Source: an uncultured Clostridia bacterium (lineage in GTDB: Bacteria > Bacillota > Clostridia > TANB77 > CAG-508). Taken from it: DNA of 64,000 nucleotides. The stretch spans positions 28,314-92,313 of the forward strand of contig CAKOWE010000005.1 in NCBI GenBank assembly GCA_934122235.1. Reading direction: 5' to 3'. The translations under genes were made by a program, and so were the position numbers. Positions 9,177 through 19,666 of this stretch are shown one piece after another; position 1 is the first letter of the stretch, and each line of letters starts with the position of its first letter. The notes under the pieces are model-generated. The model was not told where the DNA came from. It did no database searches and saw only the letters and a list, made by a program, of their open reading frames with translations.

Positions 9177-11877
9177 TTATTTTAATTCATACCAACTATA
9201 TCCTTCAGATACCTCTGCTTTAAGTGGCACTTTTAATTTTATAACATTTTCCATACAATTTTTCAATAGTTTTTTAGCAATTTCTTTTTCTTCTACTGGA
9301 CATTCCAATATCAGTTCATCATGTACTTGTAATACTATTTTGGTTTTTAGGTTATTTTCTTTTAGTTTTTTATATACATCTATCATTGCTATTTTCATTA
9401 TATCTGCCGCAGTACCTTGAATAGGTGTATTCATGGCCACTCTAGTTCCAAATTGTCTGACAACATAATTATTAGATTTTATTTCAGGAACATATCTTCT
9501 TCTTTTATATAGTGTCTCCACATATCCTTTTTCTTTTGCTACTTCCACTATATTATTCATAAAGTTTTTAATTCCTTTATATTCATTTAAATATTCTTCT
9601 ATATATTGTTTTGCTTGTTTTCTGCTTGTGCCAATCTGCTCCCCCAATCCAAAATCACTTATTCCATAAACAATACCAAAATTAACTGCCTTTGCCTTTC
9701 CTCTTTGTTCTTTAGTTACATCTTTTAAATCAATATTGAATATTTTAGATGCTGCTTGTGAATGTATATCTTCATCATTATTAAACGCACTTACCATATG
9801 TTTATCTTCACTAATATGAGCCAATATTCTTAATTCTATTTGAGAATAATCAGCATCAACAAAAACATTTCCTTCGCTAGGTTTAAATGCTTTTCTTAAT
9901 CCTCTTCCTAGTTCTATTCTTGTAGGAATATTTTGCAAATTAGGATCAGAACTACTTATTCTTCCTGTTGCTGTCACAGTTTGATGAAAATATGAATATA
10001 TTTTTTCTGTATATTTATTTATATATGGTATTAATCCATCAACATAAGTGGTAATAAGTTTTGTAATTTGTCTATAATCTAATATTTTTTCAACTACTGG
10101 ATGTTCATTCCTTATTTTTTCTAATACATCTACATCAGTGGAGTATCCATTTTTATTTTTCTTTCCACTTGGCAATTGTAACTTTTCAAATAATACTTCT
10201 CCTAGCTGTTTTGGAGAATTTATATTGAACTCTTGATTACATAATGCATAGATTTCTTTTGTTAATTCGTCTTTTTTAGTTTGCAATTCTTTTCCATATT
10301 CTATAAGTTTATTTTTGTCCACATACATACCATCATATTGCATTTGAGCTAACACTTCAGATACTGGCATTTCTATTTTTTCAAACAAATCAATTAAATC
10401 TAATTCTTTTAATTTTTCATATAATTTATCTGCTATTTTTTTTATTAAATAAGCATATACAGAATTTAATTCAGCATTAGAATTTTGATTATTTTCTTCC
10501 GTTTCGAACAAGTTCATTTGTTTCTGATTACTATCTAAATTAATATTAAATTTGTTTAAATATTCATTCACATCAAAAGCAACATATTCTAATGCTAAAT
10601 ATTCCAATGTATATTTAGTTATAGTAGAATTAAGTAAATATGCTGCAATTTCTATGTCAAACATCATATTAGCAGGTTTAACCCCCTGTTGTTTTAATAA
10701 TATATAATCTATTTTTTGTTTATATCCTATTTTTAAAATGGTTTCATCTTCAAACCATTCTTTTATAATATTTATATCATCTATACAAAAAACTTTTTCC
10801 AAACTTTCTATATATATATATACATTTGTTATTTTTTCTTTTATTATTAACTTTTCATCTTCTGAATTTTGAGTTTCTAAGTAATAATATATTTTTTTAT
10901 ATTTTTTTATTTCTTCTAGTATTTTAATAGGATTATCAACGAATACATATTCTATCTTATGAATAGAATTTTCAACAATATTATTAGAAGCATTTAATTT
11001 AAATCTTTCAATAAACCTATTAAATTTCAATTTTTTGAACAACTCTAATACTTTCTTATTATCCCATTCATTAATTTTTATATCTTCTAACCTTTTTTCA
11101 ATAGGAGTGTTAATATCTATTGTCCCTAAAGTTTTAGACAATATCGCCAACTTTCGATTATTTAATAAATTCTCTCTTAATTTTCCTTTTAAACTATCTG
11201 TATTATTATCTAATTTATCATATAAATTTTCTATTGATTCATAATCTTTTACTAATGTAATAGCTGTTTTTTCTCCTATGCCTGGCACTCCTGGTATATT
11301 ATCTGATGTATCTCCCATTAGTCCTTTTACTTCTATTAGCTTTTGAGGTTCTATTCCATATACTTCTATTATTTTACCTTCGTCAAAATCTTCTGTTTCA
11401 GTTTTTCCCATTTTAGTTCTTGGTATCTTTATTGTTATATTTTTACTAGCTAATTGAAAATAATCTCTATCTCCTGTAAGTACTGTTACTTGTAAATTTT
11501 CGTTTTCTCCCCATTTGGCTAATGTTCCTAAAATGTCGTCAGCCTCATATCCTTCAAGCTCTATAATTTTTATATTCATAGCTTCTAAAACTTCTTTTAA
11601 AATTGGCATTTGGCTTGCTAATTCATTAGGCATTCCCTTTCTAGTTGCTTTATATTGATCATATAATTTATGTCTATGTGTAGGTGCTTTTAAATCAAAT
11701 GCTATAGCCAAATAATCTGGTTTAACTTCTTCTAAAGTTTTAAACATAATTGCTAAAAAGCCATATATGGCATTTGTGTATGTTCCGATCTTCTGTCATA
11801 AGCATTTTAGAATTCATTATTCCATAAAAAGCTCTGTTTATAATACTATTTCCATCTATCAATAATAATTTTTCCAT
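9177..11877 (-). CDS. polA: DNA polymerase I, split by a +1 shift at CGG codon 31
   Basis: Pol I fills gaps and removes primers. The gene starts at ATG 11877 after GGAGG with MEKLLLIDGNSI-INRAF, the 5' nuclease N-terminus. The standard frame stops after about 45 codons. Skipping the C of CGG at 11785-11787 gives E-D-G-T-Y-T-N-A-I-Y-G-F and joins the long frame, 899 residues in all. The 5' nuclease domain covers about 1-300. The 3'-5' exonuclease domain lacks its catalytic acids, as in Bacillus Pol I. Polymerase motifs A (D-Y-S-Q-I-E-L-R), B (K-A-V-N-F-G-I-V-Y-G) and C (Q-V-H-D-E-L) are intact. Confidence 0.92.
11785..11787 (-). other. Recoding site: CGG codon, +1 shift in polA
   Basis: The standard frame reads GAT CGG AAC and stops about 15 codons later. 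Skipping the C gives GAT GGA ACA TAC, Asp-Gly-Thr-Tyr, and rejoins the long polA frame. Without the shift the metal-binding N-terminus of the 5' nuclease would be lost. Confidence 0.85.
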
Positions 11878-11894
11878 TTGCGCCTCCAAATTTA

Positions 11895-12281
11895 TTATAA
11901 ACTTATTATTAAGTTTAATACCCTAGGTATAAAAATTGTAATTCCAACCACAGCTGCCCCTATAGCTAATATCAGCACAGCACTTGCAGAAACATCTTTT
12001 GCGATTTTGGCTTTTTCATTCTTATAAGGCGTTACCAAGTCTACAACAGTTTCAATAGCTGTATTAAATAATTCTCCAGCAATTACTATTGAAAAACATA
12101 TTACACAGATAATCCATTCTGTTTTGCTAATTTTCAATATAATCCCAGCAATAATAACCAAGCTCATTATTATTATGTGAATCTTCATATTTCTTTCCGT
12201 TTTTAATGCCGAAACAAATCCCTGACCAGCATATTTGAAGCTATTTATTAACTTTTTAGTTTTTCCTTTACTAAAATTCAT
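11895..12281 (-). CDS. dgkA: Diacylglycerol/undecaprenol kinase
   Basis: This small integral-membrane lipid kinase has about 128 residues and three membrane helices. The family signature is G-E-L-F-N-T-A-I-E-T-V-V-D followed by A-K-D-x-S-A-S-A-V-L. In Gram-positive bacteria it mainly phosphorylates undecaprenol, feeding the carrier lipid used for wall synthesis. I place the start at ATG 12281, after AAGGGTG, rather than the GTG nine bases upstream that lies in the ribosome site. The PAP2 gene lies 13 bases upstream. Confidence 0.88.
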   Translation of the reverse strand: MNFSKGKTKKLINSFKYAGQGFVSALKTERNMKIHIIIMSLVIIAGIILKISKTEWIICVICFSIVIAGELFNTAIETVVDLVTPYKNEKAKIAKDVSASAVLILAIGAAVVGITIFIPRVLNLIISL

Positions 12282-12294
12282 TTTAATCACCCTT

Positions 12295-12924
12295 TTATAT
12301 CAATTTATTTACTGCAATTATATAAATTATTAAATATGAAATAGAGACAAAAAAACCTGCTAAAACATCACTAGTATAATGTACTCCTAAATAAATTCTA
12401 CTTACACCTATTAAACAAATTAAAACGCTCAATAAGCTAATTAAAATCCATTTTACATATTTATTTTCTACATATTTGTAAATTAGATATATAATGTATC
12501 CATAAAAAGCCATACTTACCATAGAATGTCCTGAAGGAAAGCTATAGCCACTTTCCTCAATGATTCTGTATTCCGTTGGTCTTGGTCTTTGCAATATTTG
12601 CTTTAAAAGCTGATTTAAAGCAGTTATTAAAACTAAATTTATGCAAATTGATACTCCTATTTTTTTGTTTTTTATTAATATAAGCAATAACACTGCTGTT
12701 GCTATCAAAAATACTGCTCCTCCAAAATTTGTAATAAATTTTGCAACAGGAGTAGCAAAGCCTAACACAAAAAATTGAGATACTATTTTATATCCTACAA
12801 TATCTCCATTCATTATTTCTTCATTAAACACATCTTCTGCTAAAGCTAAAAATCCTATTAAGCAAATAAATAATATAATCCATTTCAAATTTTTAATTAT
12901 AAATTCTTTTATTCTTTTCATCAT
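12295..12924 (-). CDS. PAP2-family membrane phosphatase
   Basis: This 209-residue protein has about six membrane segments and the three PAP2 motifs: K-x6-R-P (KQILQRPRP), P-S-G-H (SFPSGHS) and S-R-x5-H-x3-D (SRIYLGVHYTSD). Such enzymes remove phosphate from undecaprenyl diphosphate or phosphatidyl lipids. It precedes dgkA by 13 bases, so dephosphorylation and rephosphorylation of the same carrier lipid may be encoded together. AAGGGAA precedes the tandem ATG ATG. Confidence 0.85.
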   Translation of the reverse strand: MMKRIKEFIIKNLKWIILFICLIGFLALAEDVFNEEIMNGDIVGYKIVSQFFVLGFATPVAKFITNFGGAVFLIATAVLLLILIKNKKIGVSICINLVLITALNQLLKQILQRPRPTEYRIIEESGYSFPSGHSMVSMAFYGYIIYLIYKYVENKYVKWILISLLSVLICLIGVSRIYLGVHYTSDVLAGFFVSISYLIIYIIAVNKLI

Positions 12925-12940
12925 TTGATTTTCCCTTACT

Positions 12941-13843
12941 CTATTTTATTAACAGCATTAATGTACCTATCAATATGCTTATAAGTCCTACAATAGATTT
13001 TTTACTTAATCTTTCTTTTAATATTAGATAAGAAAAAGCTATTGTAATAACAATACTCAATTTGTCAATAGGAACTACAACACTTGCCTCTCCTTCTTGT
13101 AAAGCCTTATAGTAACAAAGCCACGATAATCCAGTTGTTAACCCTGACATTATTAAAAATTTCCAGCTTCTTTTATCTATGTTTTTTATTTCTTTTTGTT
13201 TTTTAGTAACAAAAACTACTACCCATGCCATTATTAAAACTACTATGGTTCTTATCGCTGTTCCTAAATTAGATTCAACACCTTCAATTCCGATTTTACC
13301 TAATATTGATGTTAAACTAGCAAATATAGCTGATCCAAAAGCAAACAATAGCCATTTATTATTTTTTATTTCTTTATTATCTTCCTTTTTTTCTATCATC
13401 ATATAGGTTCCAAATCCTATTAAAATAATAGATACTACTTTTAATATTGTTACTTTTTCATTTAAAAATATTATAGCTAATATCATTGTCAATATTGTAC
13501 TTGATTTATCTATTGGTGTTACACTATTTACATTTCCCAATTGTAATGCTCTAAAATAACAAAGCCAAGAGAGACCTGTTGCTAAGCCTGATAGTACTAA
13601 AAATATGCCAGTTTTTACAGTAATATTAGTTATTGTATTTAACGAGCCTACTATAAAAACCATTAACCAAGAAAATAATAAAATAATTATAGTCCTTATG
13701 GCTGTAGCCAAATTAGAATCAGTATTTTTTATGCCAATTTTTGCAAGTATTGCTGTTATTCCTGCAAAAAAAGCTGATCCAAAAGCATATAAAATCCACA
13801 CTTTATTTTCCTCCATACAAGACAAATTTTGCTTAATATTCAA
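12941..13843 (-). CDS. EamA/DMT-family transporter, two internal repeats
   Basis: This membrane protein of about 300 residues has ten predicted helices made of two EamA halves. The two halves are strikingly alike: A-F-G-S-A with L-A-K-I-G-I and S-G-L-A-T-G-L-S-W-L-C-Y in the first, A-F-G-S-A with L-G-K-I-G-I and S-G-L-T-T-G-L-S-W-L-C-Y in the second. Family members export metabolites. The start is uncertain: TTG at 13843 or ATG at 13816 (residue 10, which begins E-E-N-K); neither has a strong ribosome site. The substrate cannot be told from sequence. Confidence 0.83.
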   Translation of the reverse strand: MNIKQNLSCMEENKVWILYAFGSAFFAGITAILAKIGIKNTDSNLATAIRTIIILLFSWLMVFIVGSLNTITNITVKTGIFLVLSGLATGLSWLCYFRALQLGNVNSVTPIDKSSTILTMILAIIFLNEKVTILKVVSIILIGFGTYMMIEKKEDNKEIKNNKWLLFAFGSAIFASLTSILGKIGIEGVESNLGTAIRTIVVLIMAWVVVFVTKKQKEIKNIDKRSWKFLIMSGLTTGLSWLCYYKALQEGEASVVVPIDKLSIVITIAFSYLILKERLSKKSIVGLISILIGTLMLLIK

Positions 13844-13875
13844 ATTATAGTCACTTAATCTTAAATATATATTAT

Positions 13876-14445
13876 CTAGATTCCTATATTTATGTTTTTC
13901 TTATCTCTATTAATCTGTTTAATATATCTATCTTCCTCTGAAAAAATGCACCCACAATATTTTTGCATGTATAAACCTAGTTCTCTTGCTTTGGCTTGTC
14001 CTTCTCTAAAACCGACTCTAAAATCTCTGTATATAAAATTCAAATTGTATTCTTCTGATAACTTTTCACATAACTTTATTATTTCATTATGCTTTTGATA
14101 TGGACTAACTAATAAAGTAGTAGTAAAACTATCATATCCATTTTCTCTTGCATATTTTACAGTTTGTTCTAATCTTACTCTATAGCAATAATTTACACAT
14201 CTATTTTCTAAATTATCTATTACATTTTTACAAAATTCTCTTAATCCATATTCGTTATTCTCTATCAATTTTATATTTATTAATTTAGAATATTCTCTTA
14301 GAGTATTTAACCTAACTTCATACTCCTTGTATGGATGTATATTAGGATTAAACCAATATAAAGTTGGCTCTATTTCTTCATTTCTTAGTGCATCTATACA
14401 ATATACACTACACGGTGCACAACATGTATGCATTAATAACTTCAT
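13876..14445 (-). CDS. queH: Epoxyqueuosine reductase QueH
   Basis: This 189-residue protein makes queuosine from epoxyqueuosine in tRNA and is the non-cobalamin counterpart of QueG. The signature H-T-C-C-A-P-C-S lies at about residues 6-13. Further cysteines occur in C-V-N-Y-C-Y and in K-Y-C-G-C near the C-terminus, matching the iron-sulfur ligands of the family. Its ATG shares one base with the stop of the upstream membrane protein gene (TAATG), so the two are translationally coupled, although their functions look unrelated. Confidence 0.87.
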   Translation of the reverse strand: MKLLMHTCCAPCSVYCIDALRNEEIEPTLYWFNPNIHPYKEYEVRLNTLREYSKLINIKLIENNEYGLREFCKNVIDNLENRCVNYCYRVRLEQTVKYARENGYDSFTTTLLVSPYQKHNEIIKLCEKLSEEYNLNFIYRDFRVGFREGQAKARELGLYMQKYCGCIFSEEDRYIKQINRDKKNINIGI

Positions 14446-16211
14446 TATATTTTATCTCCTTTTTGCTCATCTTTTTGAATATTATTTGTACCATTTCCTA
14501 CTGTTAAAAGTTTCGCCTTAGGTACATTTTTGTTTTTGAATAATATATATTTTAATCTATCAATTATTATATAAATTACAATAAACATAATAGTTGCAAA
14601 TGTTATATTTTTAGCAATCTTTTCTATTTTACTTCCTGTATATTTAACATTAATTGTACCATTTCCTATTATTTTAACATCTATAAATCCATTTTCATTC
14701 ATGTAACCTTGTAATTCTTCTGTTTCATTATTAGAATTTGTAAAAATTATACTATATCCAGAATAATATATTCGTGGTAATTCTACAACAACAGAATTTA
14801 TATTATCTGTAATTTCAAATTCTAAATCAGGAGTATGATCATTCGTTTTATGTATTGTAGCCTCTCCTCTTCTTACTATAACATCATCTCCTCTATTATA
14901 AAAATAATCAAGTTTTCTTGTGGTTCTTAATGGTAAATATTCTTTGTCCCATCCCATTCCATAGTAAGAAATGTCTACATTTTTTATATCATACTCTATG
15001 AATTTTTCTGGTGAATATGAATACAAAACTGTAACCATATTGAAAATTAATATTATACTCAAGCATACGATTTTGCATTTTTTACTGCTCAAATTCCTTA
15101 ATGCCAATGCTGCCAAAATACTCAATGAAAAAATTAACATCGTTTCTAGTCTCCAAGCGTATTGTATCATGAGTAAAAATTTAGGCATTATTTCCCAAGG
15201 GCAAGCACTCATCATAAATAATGCCAAAACAGCAAAAACCCACATAAATCTATAGAAATTTTTTTCAGCATTATTTTTAAGTATATCTTTTCTTTTAATT
15301 ATTGTTATTATTGTTAATGCTACAGCTAATAAATTTAAATACTGACGAATATCTAAATATCTTTCATTAGAACGTTGTATTATAAATTCCCATGGAAAAA
15401 ATGTTGCAGATCTAACCAATCCAGCATCGGTCATTGTTTCTCCTTCAAAAACGTAATATTCTCCTATGAAATTATGTTCTATTAACGAAGATGTAAACGG
15501 TAATGTTAATAATATTATTAACATGCTTGCTGATACTAAACTCCTAAATATATTTGATTTAAATACTTTTTTTATATATATAAACAAATAAATAAATACA
15601 AATATTGTAAGATATACAGTCATTACCAAATGAGAACTTATCATCCCAACATATCCAATTATAAACCATATATAAAAGTTTCTTTTATTGCCTTCAAATA
15701 ATTCATATAGTCCTAATATAATCATTGGCATAAAAGCAAATACCAATGACTCTGCTAATGCATCCCTTGCAAAAGTATCTGTTATTGCATAAGGGAATGT
15801 AATATAAAATATTGAAGCAATTAAAGCAACATAATTGTTTTTAAAAACTCTGTTTACTAATTTAAACATAATTATTGCCGAAGCATAATATACTAATATA
15901 TGAAATATTTTTATTGCAAGTATAACATTTCCTTGTAGTAAGTATGTAAATACAGCTGGAATAATATGTGATAGCTGAGGATAAAAAATTCCTGAACCAT
16001 ATCCATAATCTTGTGCAATTATCGGTAAAATTTTATCAAAACAAGTGCCTCCATCGCCCATTCTTGTATACATTGCATATATGTTGCTAACATGATAATT
16101 GGTATCATTACCTTCTATATATTTTGCTGATGTAATAAATGGTAAACATATTAAAATTGTTACAAAAAATAATATAATGTATTCCTTTTTAGAATATAAT
16201 AATTTTTTCAA
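14445..16211 (-). CDS. Large polytopic membrane protein, GT-C glycosyltransferase-like
   Basis: This 588-residue protein has about ten to twelve N-terminal membrane segments, an extracytoplasmic domain at about 400-535 and a last helix near 545-565. The segment F-A-R-D-A-L-A-E-S resembles the membrane family related to 6-pyruvoyl-tetrahydropterin synthase and to YfhO-type glycosyl transferases. It follows a GT2 polyprenyl-phosphate glycosyltransferase by 15 bases, so the pair probably forms a lipid-carrier-dependent glycosylation system. The TTG start lies after AAGGGGA. Confidence 0.65.
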   Translation of the reverse strand: MKKLLYSKKEYIILFFVTILICLPFITSAKYIEGNDTNYHVSNIYAMYTRMGDGGTCFDKILPIIAQDYGYGSGIFYPQLSHIIPAVFTYLLQGNVILAIKIFHILVYYASAIIMFKLVNRVFKNNYVALIASIFYITFPYAITDTFARDALAESLVFAFMPMIILGLYELFEGNKRNFYIWFIIGYVGMISSHLVMTVYLTIFVFIYLFIYIKKVFKSNIFRSLVSASMLIILLTLPFTSSLIEHNFIGEYYVFEGETMTDAGLVRSATFFPWEFIIQRSNERYLDIRQYLNLLAVALTIITIIKRKDILKNNAEKNFYRFMWVFAVLALFMMSACPWEIMPKFLLMIQYAWRLETMLIFSLSILAALALRNLSSKKCKIVCLSIILIFNMVTVLYSYSPEKFIEYDIKNVDISYYGMGWDKEYLPLRTTRKLDYFYNRGDDVIVRRGEATIHKTNDHTPDLEFEITDNINSVVVELPRIYYSGYSIIFTNSNNETEELQGYMNENGFIDVKIIGNGTINVKYTGSKIEKIAKNITFATIMFIVIYIIIDRLKYILFKNKNVPKAKLLTVGNGTNNIQKDEQKGDKI

Positions 16212-16226
16212 TTTTATAATCCCCTT

Positions 16227-17177
16227 TTAATTTTTATGTTTAACAATTTCTTCTTCTGTTTCCTTTACTATATAAATTGGTCTTCTTTTTACTTCTAAAT
16301 ACGTTTTAGATATGTACTGTCCAATTATTCCTATACAGAATAATTGAATTCCTCCTACAAATAGTATTATACATGCCATTGATGGCCAACCTGATACAGG
16401 ATCGCCATACATTAGAGTTCTTGCAACAATAAAAATAATTAATACAAAAGCTACTAAGCAAAATAGTATTCCCATTATTGTTGACAACACAAGAGGTACC
16501 GTTGAAAATGCAATTATTCCATCTATAGAATATTTAAACAATTTCCAAAAAGACCACTTTGTTTCTCCTGCTGCCCTTTCAACATTTTCATATTCTAGCC
16601 ATTTTGTATTAAATCCAACCCATCCAAAAATTCCTTTTGAAAATCTATTGTACTCTTCCATAGACAATATAGCATCAACCATTTGTCTAGTCATTAATCT
16701 AAAATCTCTTGCTCCATCTACAATCTCTGTTTTTGATATTTTATTTATAAGCTTATAAAACATTCTTGCAAAAAATGAACGTATTGGAGGTTCACCTTTT
16801 CTTGTAACTCTTCTAGTCGCAACACAATCGTACTCTTTTTGTGTTAAAATTTCATACATTTCTACCAATAATTTAGGTGGATCTTGCAAATCAGCATCCA
16901 TTATCGAAACATAATCTCCTGTTGATTTTTTTAATCCTGCATACATTGCAGCTTCTTTTCCAAAGTTCCTTGAAAACGAGATAAATTTAACTCTTTCGTC
17001 ATTTTCTCTAAACTGTTTAATTATATCTAATGTCTTGTCTTTTGAGCCATCATTTATAAATATAAACTCAAATTCCACTTTTTTCATCTCTTGTGCAACT
17101 TTTGTTATTTCTTCGTAAAATAATGGTAATGCTTCTTGTTCATTATAACAAGAAACTATTACAGAAATCTTATCCAT
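16227..17177 (-). CDS. GT2 polyprenyl-phosphate glycosyltransferase (GtrB/CsbB type)
   Basis: This 316-residue protein has an N-terminal GT-A domain (V-S-C-Y-N-E-Q near 9-15, F-I-N-D-G-S near 40, D-A-D-L-Q-D-P near 94-100) and two C-terminal membrane helices (about 230-255 and 265-290). This is the build of enzymes that move a sugar from a nucleotide donor to undecaprenyl or dolichyl phosphate. The linked polytopic protein would then use that lipid-linked sugar outside the membrane. GAGGG precedes the ATG. Confidence 0.87.
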   Translation of the reverse strand: MDKISVIVSCYNEQEALPLFYEEITKVAQEMKKVEFEFIFINDGSKDKTLDIIKQFRENDERVKFISFSRNFGKEAAMYAGLKKSTGDYVSIMDADLQDPPKLLVEMYEILTQKEYDCVATRRVTRKGEPPIRSFFARMFYKLINKISKTEIVDGARDFRLMTRQMVDAILSMEEYNRFSKGIFGWVGFNTKWLEYENVERAAGETKWSFWKLFKYSIDGIIAFSTVPLVLSTIMGILFCLVAFVLIIFIVARTLMYGDPVSGWPSMACIILFVGGIQLFCIGIIGQYISKTYLEVKRRPIYIVKETEEEIVKHKN

Positions 17178-17208
17178 TTTTTTCCCTCACTTTTCTTTGT
17201 AAACATAT

Positions 17209-18213
17209 TTATTGTTTAAGTGTTTCTATGCCTAAATGCTTATAAGCTAGTGGTGTTGCCACTCTTCCTCTCGGTGTTCTTGATAAAAATCCAATTTGCA
17301 TTAAATAAGGTTCGTACACGTCCTCTATAGTTTCTGTTTCTTCTCCTATTGTAGCAGCCAAAGTATCTAAACCTACAGGTCCTCCTGCATAATTTAATAT
17401 AATAGATTTTAACATTTTTCTATCAATTTCATCTAAGCCTAATTCATCCACCTCTAACTTTTCTAAAGCAATTTTAGCAATTTCTAGAGATATATTACCA
17501 TCTCCTAATACTGATGCATAATCTCTAACTCTCTTTAAAAGTCTATTTGCTATTCTAGGTGTTCCTCTAGAGCGTTTTGCTATTTCTAAAGCTCCTTGCT
17601 CATCTACCTTTATATTTAATATTTTAGCAGACCTTTCTACTATTGTTTTTAAATCATTTTCATTATAAAGTTCTAATCTGCATACAATTCCAAACCTATC
17701 TCTTAAAGGTGTTGTTAAAGATCCCGCTTTTGTCGTTGCACCGATTAATGTAAATTTAGGTAAATCTAATCTTATTGATCTTGCACTTGGTCCTTTACCA
17801 ATAATTATATCTAAAGAAAAATCTTCCATAGCAGGATACAATATTTCTTCTATACTTTTATTTAATCTATGTATTTCATCTATAAACAAAACATCATTTT
17901 CAGAAAGATTTGTTAACAATGCGGCTAAATCTCCCGGTTTTTCTATTGCTGGTCCTGATGTTATTCTTATATTTGAATTCATTTCATTTGCTATTATATT
18001 AGACAATGTTGTTTTTCCTAAGCCGGGTGGGCCATATAATAATACATGGTCTAGTGTTTCATTTCTTTTTTTTGCTGACTCAATATAAACCTTCATGCTT
18101 TCTTTTACTTTGGTTTGTCCGATATATTCATCAAATATTTTAGGTCGTAAATTGTTTTCATTCTTTTCTTCTACTTCATCCTGAATTTTAGGAATTAACA
18201 AATTTTCATCCAT
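17209..18213 (-). CDS. ruvB: Holliday junction branch migration helicase RuvB
   Basis: This 334-residue AAA+ motor drives branch migration at Holliday junctions with RuvA. Walker A is G-P-P-G-L-G-K-T-T (near residue 60) and Walker B is L-F-I-D-E-I-H-R. The sensor region G-A-T-T-K-A-G and the arginine finger D-R-F-G-I are present, and the C-terminal winged helix ends in R-T-P-R-G-R-V-A-T. Its usual partner ruvA is not adjacent here. An AAGGAGTG site precedes the ATG. pyrB lies just upstream on the same strand. Confidence 0.96.
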   Translation of the reverse strand: MDENLLIPKIQDEVEEKNENNLRPKIFDEYIGQTKVKESMKVYIESAKKRNETLDHVLLYGPPGLGKTTLSNIIANEMNSNIRITSGPAIEKPGDLAALLTNLSENDVLFIDEIHRLNKSIEEILYPAMEDFSLDIIIGKGPSARSIRLDLPKFTLIGATTKAGSLTTPLRDRFGIVCRLELYNENDLKTIVERSAKILNIKVDEQGALEIAKRSRGTPRIANRLLKRVRDYASVLGDGNISLEIAKIALEKLEVDELGLDEIDRKMLKSIILNYAGGPVGLDTLAATIGEETETIEDVYEPYLMQIGFLSRTPRGRVATPLAYKHLGIETLKQ

Positions 18214-18230
18214 TTATTACACTCCTTACA

Positions 18231-19100
18231 CTATTCTTCTAATGCTTTGTTTATCATTGCCATTCTTACAAACACACCATTACGCATTTGCTCAAATATT
18301 CTAGATTTGTCACATTCAACAACATCATCAGATATTTCTACTCCTCTATTAAATGGTGCTGGATGCATTATTATTGCATTTTTTTTCATGTTATTTACCC
18401 TTTTCATATTTAATCCATATTTTTCATGATATTCTTCTAATGATAATTTCATAAGAGATTCATGTCTTTCATGTTGTACTCTTAACAACATAACAATATC
18501 CACTTTATCTATAATCTTATCTAATTCAACGTAATTATATCCATCCTCTTTAAACTCTTCAGGTCCTGATGTATAAACAGTCATTCCTAATCTTTCCATA
18601 ATTTTTATATTTGAATGAGCTACTCTTGAATATTTTATATCTCCTACTATTACAACCTTTAATCCTTCGAATCTACCAAATTGCCTTCTTATAGTAAGCA
18701 AATCTAATAATGACTGTGATGGGTGATTTCCTGTACCATCTCCTGCATTTAATATTGGGGTATTTATTTTACCAAGTAACTCTTTATAATACTCATTTTT
18801 GCTATGTCTTATAACAAGAGCACTAACGCCTAGCATTTCAAATACCTTTATCGTATCATATAAAGTTTCACCTTTTTTTGTACTAGAATTACTTTCATCA
18901 AAATTCATTGTTTTGCAATTTAAGTCTAAAGCTGCCTTTTCAAAACTATAATGAGTTCTTGTTGATGGTTCAAAAAATAAATTTGCAATTACTTTTTTTC
19001 CATCATAATCTACTTTTTTTCCATTTGCAAATTCATTAGCACTATCTAAAATTTTATTAATCTCTTCTACTGAAAAATCATCCAAAGACAAAATATTCAT
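18231..19100 (-). CDS. pyrB: Aspartate carbamoyltransferase catalytic chain
   Basis: This 289-residue enzyme catalyses the first committed step of pyrimidine synthesis, from carbamoyl phosphate and aspartate. The carbamoyl-phosphate motif S-T-R-T-H (near 50), H-P-S-Q-S-L-L-D (near 125) and the aspartate-binding H-P-A-P-F-N-R-G are present. I place the start at ATG 19100, which follows GGAGG; the TTG 12 bases upstream lies inside that site. No regulatory subunit or other pyr gene is adjacent. ruvB follows on the same strand. Confidence 0.93.
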   Translation of the reverse strand: MNILSLDDFSVEEINKILDSANEFANGKKVDYDGKKVIANLFFEPSTRTHYSFEKAALDLNCKTMNFDESNSSTKKGETLYDTIKVFEMLGVSALVIRHSKNEYYKELLGKINTPILNAGDGTGNHPSQSLLDLLTIRRQFGRFEGLKVVIVGDIKYSRVAHSNIKIMERLGMTVYTSGPEEFKEDGYNYVELDKIIDKVDIVMLLRVQHERHESLMKLSLEEYHEKYGLNMKRVNNMKKNAIIMHPAPFNRGVEISDDVVECDKSRIFEQMRNGVFVRMAMINKALEE

Positions 19101-19213
19101 AATTACCTCCAAATTTGACCTACATATAAACTACATTTTTTCTATAATATTATATTACAAAAGACATATTCTAACAAGCTTATTTATAAAATTTATTATA
19201 TATACAAAAAAAA

Positions 19214-19235
19214 GCAATCATGCTCTCATGATTGC
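19214..19235 (-). terminator. Terminator of the 113-aa membrane protein gene
   Basis: The stem GCAATCATG/CATGATTGC has nine perfect pairs and a four-base loop, and is followed on the minus strand by eight T. It is a textbook rho-independent terminator. Confidence 0.9.
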
Positions 19236-19255
19236 CCTTTCTATTATTATTCAAA

Positions 19256-19597
19256 TTAATTTGATGCCCATCTTATAACTTTTATATCCTTATATGTATC
19301 TAATACTTTCATATACTTGTCATAGTCTTCTTCCCATAGAGCATCTGGTACTTTATCAAATGCTTTAAAAACTGTTTCTGCTTCCATTAAAAATATTATT
19401 TGTTGTTGTTGAGATAAACTTTCATATTTTTTAGCAAACAAATATAATTTGTCCAATTTCTGATTTGCTTCTATAAAGCTATAGAAATCTTTTACTTTTA
19501 TCCCTGCCATTCTTATTTGAAATACAGCAAACACTACCAAAGCAAATATTAAAAATAATAATATATATATAATAGAAAATAAATCCATATTACTCAC
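19256..19597 (-). CDS. Small membrane-anchored hypothetical protein, 113 aa
   Basis: I do not recognise this protein. It has one N-terminal membrane helix (about residues 6-28) followed by a charged helical cytoplasmic part that includes the stretch S-Q-Q-Q-Q-I-I-F. It is a single gene with its own strong terminator. No function is claimed. Confidence 0.65.
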   Translation of the reverse strand: MSNMDLFSIIYILLFLIFALVVFAVFQIRMAGIKVKDFYSFIEANQKLDKLYLFAKKYESLSQQQQIIFLMEAETVFKAFDKVPDALWEEDYDKYMKVLDTYKDIKVIRWASN

Positions 19598-19666
19598 ACT
19601 CTTTTCATATGTAATATAAGTCTATTATAACACTTTATGCTTTTTTTGGCAAATTATTGTAATTTT

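Noticed and set aside
11783..11791. TTCCGATCT resembles the end of an Illumina adapter
   Set aside because: Only nine bases match and the flanking sequence is polA on both sides. The same lesion type occurs at seven sites without this match.
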